A stretch of 64,000 nt of DNA, taken from Promethearchaeota archaeon. Lineage in GTDB: Archaea > Asgardarchaeota > Lokiarchaeia > Sigyniarchaeales > SOKP01. The translations under genes were made by a program, and so were the position numbers. Under the pieces are notes generated by a model that saw nothing but the letters and a program-made list of their open reading frames with translations, did not search any database and was not told where the DNA came from. The DNA lies in contig JAEOSU010000038.1 of the NCBI GenBank assembly GCA_016840165.1, forward strand, positions 1-64,000, in the 5' to 3' direction. Below, one piece after another: positions 31,844-39,879 of this stretch (position 1 is its first letter; every line of letters begins with the position of its first letter).

Positions 31844-33356
31844 TAAAATCTTTGATTTAATCCCAAATTATGATCTATGTATAGTAATTCATTCAAAGGA
31901 ACATCCATTATTGTATTACCAAACAGCAATTGCTAAAGCTGCGGGCAAACCTCTTATTTTTTTGAAGGCAAAAGCAGAATCTTTATCATTCCATCTCAAT
32001 CAAGAATTCAAGGTAGATTATGATCCTAACGATTTATCTGAAGAAAATGTTGAGGATATTATTAAAAATCTAATTACTAGAGTCAAAGATATTGAAATGA
32101 ATGATTGGGAGGCTCTCCAACCATTTAGTTTTGAAAAGGTTCAGAAAATTAAAGATTCAATAAAAAATAATGGAATAAAAAAATGTTCCGTAATTGGACC
32201 TTTTGGGCAGGAAGGATCAGAGATCAAGGAACATATTAACAGCGTAATTGACTATATAATTAAGCCAGGATTGAAAAAATTTGGTTTAATTCCATTTACA
32301 ATTAATGATTTACTGTCAACTCTTGCTTCATCGAAACCAGGGTTACTTTCTGAGCGAAAGTCTAGATTACTATCTGAAGATACCCTTAGATTATTATCAG
32401 GACAAGTTTATAAAGCAATTTTAACAACTAATCTATGCATTGCGATCTTAACCTTCCCAGATCCATCCGTATTTTATGAATTAGGTATGGCACATTTTGA
32501 ATCTCGTCCAGTTATTAAATTAATGGATAAAGAGACCTATAAAAATTATCCTTTTGTTCTACGAAAAAAGAAAGATCTTATTCTCTACAATTATCAATAT
32601 TTATCGCTAGAAAGCATCTTTTATGACAAAACTTACACAAAACAGATTGTTAATTATATTAAGGACTTAGAAGCTAAAGACTGGAGAGTTGAGAATTTTC
32701 GATTTAAAGATCTCGTTATAAAAAATGAATTTAAGAAATATATTAAGAATATAATAGCAAAAACACATAGAGAAATAAAGTTTGACAGTTTGGTTTACAA
32801 AACAGGTTTAGAACCTTATATAGTTGAAAAATTGGTTGAGAAAATGATCCTCAAGAGAGAACTAAATGCTGAAATCATTAAAAATAAAGTAATTTTCAGA
32901 CAATCTGATGTTAATTCTGTTAGTTCAGCTCCTACTATATTGAATAGCAAAAAGTTTTTAATTTTCATTAGCTACGCAACTAAAGATGCTGATTGGTTTA
33001 AAATCAGAGAAGTTTCAAAAGTATTAACTTCCTATAATGAGATAGAAAATGTTCTTTATTGGCAAGAAGATATGAAAGATAATATTTTTGAATATATGGA
33101 TCTGAATTTAGGTAAATGTGATGTTATGCTCTTGTTTTGTTCTCCTAATGCTTTAAAATCAAAACCAGTAATAAAAGAATGGACGGCAGCTGACAGCATG
33201 GAAATACCAATCATTCCCATATTTTTCAGTCCGGACCATATACCCCCACTTTTAAAGTCTAGGTTAGGCGTTCAATTTATCCCTTTTGAGTTTGAAGAGA
33301 ATGTAAATAAAATTTATAAATTAATTATTAAAAAATGTGAACAAAACAGTCAGTAA
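31650..33356 (+). CDS. TIR-domain protein with nucleoside-deoxyribosyltransferase-like N-terminal domains, probably 5'-truncated
   Basis: 568 residues if ATG 31650 is used, but the first ~50 are antisense to the facing membrane gene and look non-genuine. Recognisable parts: a partial Rossmann-like unit (about 65-105, YDLCIVIHSKEHPLLYYQTA), a complete second unit (about 170-290: CSVIGPFGQEGSEIKEHINS, LCIAILTFPDPSVFYELGMA) like nucleoside deoxyribosyltransferase/TIR-like sensor folds, a winged-helix-like linker, and a C-terminal TIR domain (about 430-560: FLIFISYATKDADWF, VMLLFCSPNALKSKPVIKEW). The Glu in VIKEW is at the place of the TIR NADase glutamate. Likely an NAD-cleaving immune or stress effector. 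The first unit lacks its N-terminal strand, and the next ATG is 32098. Confidence 0.7.
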   Translation: MITPCSYNTGSGYGLQIKYPKLKITKIIIIIPKYFRFNATFWDFSNIRTVIIREIETFREAKLTNKIFDLIPNYDLCIVIHSKEHPLLYYQTAIAKAAGKPLIFLKAKAESLSFHLNQEFKVDYDPNDLSEENVEDIIKNLITRVKDIEMNDWEALQPFSFEKVQKIKDSIKNNGIKKCSVIGPFGQEGSEIKEHINSVIDYIIKPGLKKFGLIPFTINDLLSTLASSKPGLLSERKSRLLSEDTLRLLSGQVYKAILTTNLCIAILTFPDPSVFYELGMAHFESRPVIKLMDKETYKNYPFVLRKKKDLILYNYQYLSLESIFYDKTYTKQIVNYIKDLEAKDWRVENFRFKDLVIKNEFKKYIKNIIAKTHREIKFDSLVYKTGLEPYIVEKLVEKMILKRELNAEIIKNKVIFRQSDVNSVSSAPTILNSKKFLIFISYATKDADWFKIREVSKVLTSYNEIENVLYWQEDMKDNIFEYMDLNLGKCDVMLLFCSPNALKSKPVIKEWTAADSMEIPIIPIFFSPDHIPPLLKSRLGVQFIPFEFEENVNKIYKLIIKKCEQNSQ

Positions 33357-33382
33357 TTTAAAGAATAAAAATAAAAAAAAAT

Positions 33383-34015
33383 TTATTTCTTTCTTAACAT
33401 TAGAATCCCGTTTTCGAAAAACCAAAACAAGTTAGCAAATAAGAACAGCCATTCTGCAAAACTTTGAAATTCGGGTGCTAATCCGGGATTCACCCGATTT
33501 AGGATAAGTAAGATCAAATACAAGATAAAAAAGGCAACAACAAGAATATTAAATAATACTTGCCATTTTGAAAAGATCTTTACCTTATTTTCTAAAATCG
33601 CATAACCAAAAAGATATAAAATCCCTGTAAAGAAGAATACCAATTCAAATATGAAATGATTTGTGTATGCTTCTTCTGTATTAAAAATTGACATCCCCAT
33701 AATACCTACAGCGGATAAAAAAGCAAGTATAAACAGTATCCACGTTCCTTTTTTTGCCAATCCCTTCTCTTGTAAATAAAGTGTAAATCCTAGCATAAAA
33801 AGGATGATAAAACAAGCTGTAATGAACCAAAAAACATTGAAAAAGATATATAATGAATTTGTTGGACCACCTAAATAACTAATATGGGTTTCGAAGAAAT
33901 TAAAATTTGGATGTACCACCATCGCAGGGACAAGTCCTATGAAAAAAACGAGTAAGCCGATAAAGGCAAAATAGCTAGCATTTATTTTGGTATAGATTTT
34001 ATTAATTAATTCCAT
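33383..34015 (-). CDS. DUF998-like six-span membrane protein
   Basis: 210 residues from ATG 34015 (GTG 34024 also in frame). Six hydrophobic helices with the short loop 'HPNFNFFETHISYLGGPTNS' after helix 1, which is typical of DUF998 proteins (D/E-x-x-IS-x-LG). The function of this family is unknown. Its stop is 27 bp from that of the convergent TIR gene. Confidence 0.75.
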   Translation of the reverse strand: MELINKIYTKINASYFAFIGLLVFFIGLVPAMVVHPNFNFFETHISYLGGPTNSLYIFFNVFWFITACFIILFMLGFTLYLQEKGLAKKGTWILFILAFLSAVGIMGMSIFNTEEAYTNHFIFELVFFFTGILYLFGYAILENKVKIFSKWQVLFNILVVAFFILYLILLILNRVNPGLAPEFQSFAEWLFLFANLFWFFENGILMLRKK

Positions 34016-34177
34016 ATTTCTCACTACTTTTGTAGTAAAGTTATTTTATAATTTGATATATCTTATTTCTTTAAAGTTGTATTTATATCTATAATATCCT
34101 TAATTAATTAATAGATAGCAATCTCAAGAAAAAACAGTTTTGATAAAAGAATTAAAATAATTGAAATTTAGAAAAAG

Positions 34178-35068
34178 TTAAAGTAAGCTTCCTTTCGCAA
34201 TAAGATAAACGTTTCCTCCTACCATGATATAGAATTTATTTTCCTTTTTATCAGCTCTAAGAAGAAGTAGTGAGTTTCTACCTATTTCATATCCTTGTTC
34301 CACTTTAATATCGATACTAGGTTTCCCAAAATATTCATGCCTTACCAAATAAGCAGCAAGGCATCCGGCAGCAGAACCAGTAGCAGGGTCTTCAGGAACT
34401 CCATAATAATCCGCGAAAAATCTAACATTAAGATCATTATTTTTATTATATGTTTCTGGACAAAATATCAGTATTGTTTTAGCTTCAATATTTTGAATTA
34501 ATCTTTCATAGGGCTCAGTATTTATTTTGGCTCGTTTGACTGCATCTAAGGTTTTAAGAGGAACGATAATCGTCGGTACTCCGGTTGAAACTTCTTGAAT
34601 ATTAAATCGAGTATCAATATCTTCATCTTTAATTCCCAACACTTCAGCAAGGAATTCTGGAGCAAAGAATCCATGGAATGTGGGACTTTTATGTTCCATC
34701 CACACCTCATTGATTATATCACCCTTGTATTTAAATAATACCGCAATAGATCCGAGCTTAACATTCAATGAAATTGTTTTTACTTTCTCTTTTATGAAAA
34801 ACTTTTTAAGAATGTAAGCCGTACCGAGTATTGGATGACCAGCAAAACTTAATTCGGTGGTTGGAGTGAAAATCCTTACATCATAATTCTCAATAGAAGT
34901 GATAAATGTGGTTTCTGAATAGTTCATTTCCTTAGCGATTTTTTGCATCATTGTATCTGAAAGGATATCCTCAGAAATAACTACAGCGAGTTGATTTCCT
35001 TCATATTTATATTCCGCAAATACGTCTACAATATAGAATGTTAGCTCATTAGCTAGGATTTCTTTCAT
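34178..35068 (-). CDS. PhzF-family isomerase/epimerase
   Basis: 296 residues. PhzF fold with two similar halves: N-terminal 'YIVDVFAEYKYEGNQLAVVI', TPTTELSFAGHPILGTAYIL, and the C-terminal GVPEDPATGSAAGCLAAYL signature, with an acidic catalytic residue expected in the first half (SETTF). PhzF-like enzymes isomerise small hydroxy-aromatic or amino-acid-like substrates; most are of unknown substrate and not tied to phenazines. Monocistronic. Confidence 0.92.
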   Translation of the reverse strand: MKEILANELTFYIVDVFAEYKYEGNQLAVVISEDILSDTMMQKIAKEMNYSETTFITSIENYDVRIFTPTTELSFAGHPILGTAYILKKFFIKEKVKTISLNVKLGSIAVLFKYKGDIINEVWMEHKSPTFHGFFAPEFLAEVLGIKDEDIDTRFNIQEVSTGVPTIIVPLKTLDAVKRAKINTEPYERLIQNIEAKTILIFCPETYNKNNDLNVRFFADYYGVPEDPATGSAAGCLAAYLVRHEYFGKPSIDIKVEQGYEIGRNSLLLLRADKKENKFYIMVGGNVYLIAKGSLL

Positions 35069-35304
35069 TTGTTATCTCACAAATTTTGATATTAATTTAC
35101 CTAAGTTTAATATACATTTATCCTATTTTAAATATTAAAGTTTGTTATCGTTAATTGCGCCTCTTTTTTTGGAAAAAAAATTTTTTAATTGAAAATATTT
35201 AAAAAAGCTTCCTAAATAGTCAAAATCACTAAAAAATATTACTTTTATATAGATTTTAAGCTGATATAAAATAATAAAATAATAATATTTCAATTGTGAT
35301 ATAA

Positions 35305-36021
35305 ATGCTTTCCCCTATTGGTTGGCTTGATGGTCTAACTGCTTTGGCTGTTGTTCTTGCAGGAATAATTTTTGGACTTCTTAGTTTTTATAAGTCAATA
35401 AGATTAAAAGCAAACCTTCTAAGTGTGACTGGATTAGCTACATTAAGCGTAGGATTTATATTACTGGGGCCTGCTATGGATTTATTAACGATTCTAATCA
35501 CGGAAGATAATTTAGAACCCTTTTGGTTATATGGGTTACTTAGCTATAGTTGGACGGCTCCAATTGCAATATTTGGGCTATATATCGGTTCAGAACTCTT
35601 ACTCCCAAAAAGGAAATGGATAATTGTAGCATGTTATACTGGTTTAAGTATTATATTCGAAATAATTTTATTTGGTTTCTCATTAAATAATCCTGAAGTA
35701 ATATTTCGTTATCCTGAGATTGATCCAAATGGAACGGAATTACTTAATACGAGTATTAATCCCACATCTATAGCTTTTATATTGATGTTAGTTTTTCTAA
35801 TTTCTGGTCTCATTTTCAATGGTTTTGGCTTCTTAAGGAAGAGTCGTCAATCTTCTGGCGAATTAAAAAGAAAGTTCCTTTATCTTTCACTAGGATGGAT
35901 TTTGTTTATAATCTGTGGAGCAGTAGACGGATTGGTCGATCCCGGGATATATACTTTCTTTATACGATTTGGCTTGATAATCAGTATAACATTCATGTAT
36001 CTTGGTGTAAGAGTGAAGTAA
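35305..36021 (+). CDS. Seven-span membrane protein
   Basis: 238 residues, seven hydrophobic helices and short loops; N-terminus MLSPIGWLDG outside or periplasmic side likely. Loop 5-6 'FLRKSRQSSGELKRKFLYLS' is basic and cytoplasmic. Layout recalls the 7TM sensor regions attached to histidine kinases in some prokaryotes, here as a stand-alone protein. Function unknown. Its C-terminal part matches the truncated gene at 31376. Confidence 0.72.
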   Translation: MLSPIGWLDGLTALAVVLAGIIFGLLSFYKSIRLKANLLSVTGLATLSVGFILLGPAMDLLTILITEDNLEPFWLYGLLSYSWTAPIAIFGLYIGSELLLPKRKWIIVACYTGLSIIFEIILFGFSLNNPEVIFRYPEIDPNGTELLNTSINPTSIAFILMLVFLISGLIFNGFGFLRKSRQSSGELKRKFLYLSLGWILFIICGAVDGLVDPGIYTFFIRFGLIISITFMYLGVRVK

Positions 36022-36177
36022 AGATTAAGAAATCTTTAAAAAAATTTTATTTTTTATTAAAAATTCCATTTTTTCATTACTTTTCAGTTTAAGCAAATTT
36101 AATAAATTTACATTGATATTGTTATTTAATCAAATTGATTTCCAACAGAAGCACATTAGGATTAGGTTAGAAAAGCT

Positions 36178-37602
36178 TTGAGGTTGAAAAAAGAGAATCT
36201 TAAAAAGATAAAGATCTTATTTCTTCTCGGCGCAATTGTTTCGTTTGTATTATTATCTACATTCTTTATTGTATATACGCTAAATGTTAAAGAAATTTCT
36301 GAATTTTATGAAGTTTCTAGCAATCATTTAGAAATTACTGATATCCATATTAACAATCATTTAGGCATGGGCGATGTTAGCATTGAACAATCAATTAAAA
36401 ACCCAAATAACGTTTTTGAAGCAAATTGGAATATAAAATATAAGGGGATTTACATCCCGAGTGAAATAATTATCATCAATTATGAAGTGAATATGTCTAT
36501 ATTTAAGATTAATATTTATGGTAATCTTAATGAACAATCTATTGATAGAGATATTGTATATTCGCATCTCTGTTTAAATATTAATCCTGATTATCAAGTT
36601 TATCACTTTCATAGTGATAGCAAAAAAGGTAATATCAAAATAAATACTCGCAATATCAATATAAGTACTATTGAAATTGAATCCAGTTCTGGAGATATTG
36701 ATGTTCAATTAAATAATAGCAATATTCTTGATGATTTTGGTATATCTACTGATTCGGGAATAATTAATTTAGTTTTGGATAATATAAATTTCAGCACTGA
36801 TTTTTTCAGTATTTCAGATTCGGGTTATCAATATTTTAATTTTTGGAATCTCAAATTTTCTTCTGGAGCAGAGCTAAGAGCTATATCATCAACAGGTATG
36901 ATTAAATTAAAATGGGCAAATCATTACTTAAAATCTCAAAATGTTAATATTGTCTTATATTCTAAGAATAACGTCGAATTTCGCTTCTGGTCCCCTATTC
37001 AAATCATGAGATTTGACATAACACTAGTTTGTTATGGGTCAGGATCAACCCGTTTCACCGGAGTTCCCACTATTTTTACTGAAATAAGCCCAGATCATTA
37101 TCAGTCTAAAAATATTGGTGATTCTGAAGTAGATATGTTGACTATTAAAGCCATATCTTCTTATGGTGAAGCTTACGTAAGACATATTGATTGCTTCAAA
37201 ATGAAACGATTTTGTGATTATGATGATATTAATCCATATGAAGAGGAATTACAAGGAAATTATGAAATACCGAAGAAAGATCATGATATTAACCAAATCG
37301 AGCTATTTAACATTAGATATATCTATTTAAATGAAACTAAAGCCTTAAAACTAAATCTGGATTATCTCCAGAATACTAGTAGTAATATTATCTATTTTAA
37401 CTGGGATATAAAATATATGAGAGGGTCTTCGTATGGGAAAGCTTATCTTAAAATAGATATATCAAATAAAACAGAAGGGAATGAACTAAAAGTTTATATT
37501 CGACTTGATTTTGAACTAGATCGCATGTTACCTTACATAGTTGAGTCCAACTTCACCGTTCTAATTCATCCTGATTATAGTTTCAATAATTATACTATAT
37601 GA
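36178..37602 (+). CDS. Exported protein with internal duplication and beta-helix-like (DUF4097-type) middle
   Basis: 474 residues from TTG 36178 (TTG 36184 also possible). N-terminal signal anchor (about 12-33: LFLLGAIVSFVLLSTFFIVY). A domain at about 45-145 (VFEANWNIKYKG, INPDYQVYHFHS) is repeated at about 385-474 (NIIYFNWDIKYMRG, IHPDYSFNNYTI). Between them lies a run of short beta strands, 'STIEIESSSGDIDVQL' and similar, like DUF4097 adhesin-type beta-helix. The second copy ends with the protein. No C-terminal anchor is seen, so it stays bound by the N-terminal helix. Family otherwise not recognised. Confidence 0.68.
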   Translation: MRLKKENLKKIKILFLLGAIVSFVLLSTFFIVYTLNVKEISEFYEVSSNHLEITDIHINNHLGMGDVSIEQSIKNPNNVFEANWNIKYKGIYIPSEIIIINYEVNMSIFKINIYGNLNEQSIDRDIVYSHLCLNINPDYQVYHFHSDSKKGNIKINTRNINISTIEIESSSGDIDVQLNNSNILDDFGISTDSGIINLVLDNINFSTDFFSISDSGYQYFNFWNLKFSSGAELRAISSTGMIKLKWANHYLKSQNVNIVLYSKNNVEFRFWSPIQIMRFDITLVCYGSGSTRFTGVPTIFTEISPDHYQSKNIGDSEVDMLTIKAISSYGEAYVRHIDCFKMKRFCDYDDINPYEEELQGNYEIPKKDHDINQIELFNIRYIYLNETKALKLNLDYLQNTSSNIIYFNWDIKYMRGSSYGKAYLKIDISNKTEGNELKVYIRLDFELDRMLPYIVESNFTVLIHPDYSFNNYTI

Positions 37603-37623
37603 AATTAAACTTTGTATTCAAAG

Positions 37624-37989
37624 CTACAAATAAAGATTTAATTTATCAATATCCTTTTTTATGTGGGATACTCTATGTTCTTGAATTTCCTCATTAGTCA
37701 TACCTTGAATATCCTCCTCGATGTTTGGATTCTCCTCTTCATATGCCTCCTCTACCATCATACCATAACGTATCGAAAAAGCTACGAGTTCAGGGATTAG
37801 GGAGACCATTGCCTTAAAGCTGAAGATTCCGCTTAATCTACTTAAAATTTGGATCATCTCAGCAAAAGGATCAACATCCACATCAGGTTTTTTCATAATA
37901 TCCATAATTCGCTTGAATAATACCTCATAAAAAAGTTCCAACTCTTCTTTATTTAGTCCGTACTCTTCTTCCTCTTCATTTTCCTCCAT
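37624..37989 (-). CDS. Small acidic protein of unknown function
   Basis: 121 residues, strongly acidic at both ends (MEENEEEEEYGLNKEELELF, EEAYEEENPNIEEDIQ) with a helical middle (MDIMKKPDVDVDPFAEMIQI, LSGIFSFKAMVSLIPELVAF). No known motif. It lies 110 nt downstream of the ribbon-helix-helix cassette on the same strand and might be its last member. Confidence 0.6.
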   Translation of the reverse strand: MEENEEEEEYGLNKEELELFYEVLFKRIMDIMKKPDVDVDPFAEMIQILSRLSGIFSFKAMVSLIPELVAFSIRYGMMVEEAYEEENPNIEEDIQGMTNEEIQEHRVSHIKKDIDKLNLYL

Positions 37990-38098
37990 TTTAGCATCTC
38001 TCTAATTCATTAATGAATTGAATTTAAAAATATTTTGATATTAAAAATATAGCCTTAATAATATTTAAGAGAAGATGAATTCCTATATCAGTTCTAAT

Positions 38099-38317
38099 TC
38101 AACAAAGTGTGAGGAATTCTTCTATTAAAATTGATTGATAAAGAGGGTCTCTTTCCTTAAATGGTATATCTTCAGTACCATCATATATATACTCAACTTC
38201 ATGGTCAGCATGAAAAGGTTTGACAATTTCAGCGACTAAAGAATGAAAATATGGACCATTTTCTGTTAAATGTTCCAATCGATCCCTAAGATGCTCCTTC
38301 AATCGTCCTGAACTCAT
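38099..38317 (-). CDS. Tiny protein with YDGTE motif, ribbon-helix-helix cassette
   Basis: 72 residues, soluble: 'LRDRLEHLTENGPYFHSLVA' helix, then EVEYIYDGTEDIPFKERDPLYQ with a closing helix. The block IYDGTE-x-I-x-F-x2-R-x-P-x6-EF is shared with the 58-residue protein just upstream (38338-38514), so the two are related. Unknown family. The context (three tiny genes led by a DNA-binding protein) recalls toxin-antitoxin or mobile-element modules. Confidence 0.6.
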   Translation of the reverse strand: MSSGRLKEHLRDRLEHLTENGPYFHSLVAEIVKPFHADHEVEYIYDGTEDIPFKERDPLYQSILIEEFLTLC

Positions 38318-38337
38318 TTTCTTACTCGATCCTGTTA

Positions 38338-38514
38338 TTATTTTTGACTAATTCTTTTATGGTACGTTCGAATAACATCTTCGAATTCTAATTTCATTAA
38401 GGCTTTAAAAATAGGGTGGCGACTGTTAAATCGAATTAACTCTGTCCCATCATAAATATCAGGTTTTTTTATCTTATTTTGAGAGTTATCATTAAATTTG
38501 TGCTGAACAATCAT
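38338..38514 (-). CDS. Tiny protein with YDGTE motif, paralogous to the next gene
   Basis: 58 residues, ATG 38514 to TAA 38338. The protein has DIYDGTELIRFNSRHPIFKA then KLEFEDVIRTYHKRISQ. The block IYDGTE..I.F..R.P....L..EF repeats in the downstream 72-residue protein. The gene begins 4 nt after the stop of the ribbon-helix-helix gene and ends 20 nt before the 72-residue gene, which supports real translation as one operon. Confidence 0.6.
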   Translation of the reverse strand: MIVQHKFNDNSQNKIKKPDIYDGTELIRFNSRHPIFKALMKLEFEDVIRTYHKRISQK

Positions 38515-38518
38515 TATC

Positions 38519-38962
38519 TTATTCTTTGTATATCCTATCCCCTTTATATTTTAAATTCAAGCCCGATTTTTGAATCTTATCTCCTTGTGTAAAGAGTAAA
38601 TACTTAACAGCCTTAACATTAATTTTTAAATGTTCGGCCAAATCTTTTAAACTAATGTCATCGACCAATTGAAAAACCTGAGGTAATTTATCAATAATTT
38701 CTTTGATGTTACCTATCATTGACGCCAAAGCTATTTCTTGAGTGATAATTTTCACATCAACTCCATAATTATCTTTTAATTTCTCGGAGTTATTTTCGAT
38801 CCAATCATGGATTACTAATCTTGTAGCTTCTGATAAGGGAATATTTCTATTATTAGACATATTGCTAATAACATTGTAATCGAATTCATCCAAACTCACT
38901 GTAATTCTGTCCATTTTTGGTTTCTTCCGTTCGTTCTCCTCATTACCACTATTTGATGACAT
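38519..38962 (-). CDS. Ribbon-helix-helix DNA-binding protein
   Basis: 147 residues. N-terminal tail rich in N/E/K, then a ribbon-helix-helix domain (about 19-58: DRITVSLDEFDYNVISNMSN, IPLSEATRLVIHDWIENN). The C-terminal ~60 residues contain a possible second DNA-binding helix pair (ISLKDLAEHLKINVKAVKYLL). A likely autorepressor of the cassette at 38099-38962. Two dyads in the upstream gap (39032-39046 and 39083-39101) are candidate operators. Confidence 0.75.
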   Translation of the reverse strand: MSSNSGNEENERKKPKMDRITVSLDEFDYNVISNMSNNRNIPLSEATRLVIHDWIENNSEKLKDNYGVDVKIITQEIALASMIGNIKEIIDKLPQVFQLVDDISLKDLAEHLKINVKAVKYLLFTQGDKIQKSGLNLKYKGDRIYKE

Positions 38963-39031
38963 TTTTAGATCGACAAAAATACAGAGTTACTTAGGAGAAG
39001 ATCATTAGAGTATTTAAACGTTTGCATAAGG

Positions 39032-39046
39032 GATCATAAGATGATC
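39032..39046. promoter_or_regulatory. Dyad GATCAT-N3-ATGATC upstream of the RHH gene
   Basis: Perfect 6-bp arms around AAG. It lies just upstream (on the minus strand) of the TATA-like TTTAAATAC near 39010-39018 of the ribbon-helix-helix gene, a typical place for an autoregulatory operator. Inferred. Confidence 0.4.
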
Positions 39047-39082
39047 ACGGAGTGCAACATTTAAATATAAGTTATGTCATAT

Positions 39083-39101
39083 TGATATTATATTAATATC
39101 A
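39083..39101. promoter_or_regulatory. Dyad TGATATTA-N3-TAATATCA in the divergent gap
   Basis: Perfect 8-bp arms with a 3-bp centre, 40 bp before the cyclin-fold gene. It overlaps the AT-rich core promoter region of that gene and may be an operator shared by both divergent genes. AT-rich dyads also arise by chance, so confidence is low. Confidence 0.35.
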
Positions 39102-39139
39102 TCCATATATCACTTGGTCAAAAAAGAAAGAAAATATGC

Positions 39140-39790
39140 GTGATTGAGATGCTTGAACTTTATTCTCCGAATTTTGAATTATTAAATACTAAAGAGCGGG
39201 TTACAATGGATTTAATTAAACAAGGAAAGGAATATTTGGAGCAGTTTGATGTAAATCCGGACTTAATGTTGGATACATACTCATTAGTATATAGATATTT
39301 AAGAAAAACAGGTAAAATCCCACACAATCTCTACAAATTTTTCATAGCGGCATATTACATAGTATCCCGCCATCCTTTTGCGTTTCCTGCCCACCAATCG
39401 AAAGCTGAATTTAGTAATCAATTCGATCTTCCTGTAAGCTCACTTGAGTATAGTGTTGGCAAAATTACTACAACTTTTAATTATATTTGTATCTTAGATG
39501 ATATGAATTATCCATACTTCATTGATCCTAAACGTGATTTAAGTTTAAAATTCATAAAATCTATAGTAAGATCGAAAGTAGATAAGAAAATGATGCAGTT
39601 TTTGCTATATGAAAAGCCAATCAATTCTCAAATTCTTACTGAAGAGTTAGTTTCTGAGATACTTTTTGAACACAAAGCTTTTCCTGATGAACTGATGCGT
39701 CAATTATATGAGATTGTTTTTGAGTTAGTGGAAAATGAATTCAAAGATTATAATGAGTACGTTTCGCTACAAAAGAAAGTTTTTATTTAA
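39140..39790 (+). CDS. Cyclin-fold (TFIIB-core-like) protein
   Basis: 216 residues from GTG 39140; ATG 39149 is a close alternative. Residues ~45-125 match a single cyclin/TFIIB core repeat: 'LMLDTYSLVYRYLRKTGKIP', FIAAYYIVSRHPFAFPA, and 'FDLPVSSLEYSVGKITTTFN' at the place of the repeat's recognition helix. No zinc ribbon and no clear second repeat, so it is not a full TFB. It could be a general-factor-derived regulator or an Asgard cyclin-like protein. Divergent from the RHH cassette. Confidence 0.6.
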   Translation: MIEMLELYSPNFELLNTKERVTMDLIKQGKEYLEQFDVNPDLMLDTYSLVYRYLRKTGKIPHNLYKFFIAAYYIVSRHPFAFPAHQSKAEFSNQFDLPVSSLEYSVGKITTTFNYICILDDMNYPYFIDPKRDLSLKFIKSIVRSKVDKKMMQFLLYEKPINSQILTEELVSEILFEHKAFPDELMRQLYEIVFELVENEFKDYNEYVSLQKKVFI

Positions 39791-39879
39791 TTATTTAACT
39801 TCTTTTTTCTACTATTTCTATCTCTCAAATTTTTAAAATTAGTCTTATAAAAGAAAAAAATAAGAAAAGAATCTCTAAA

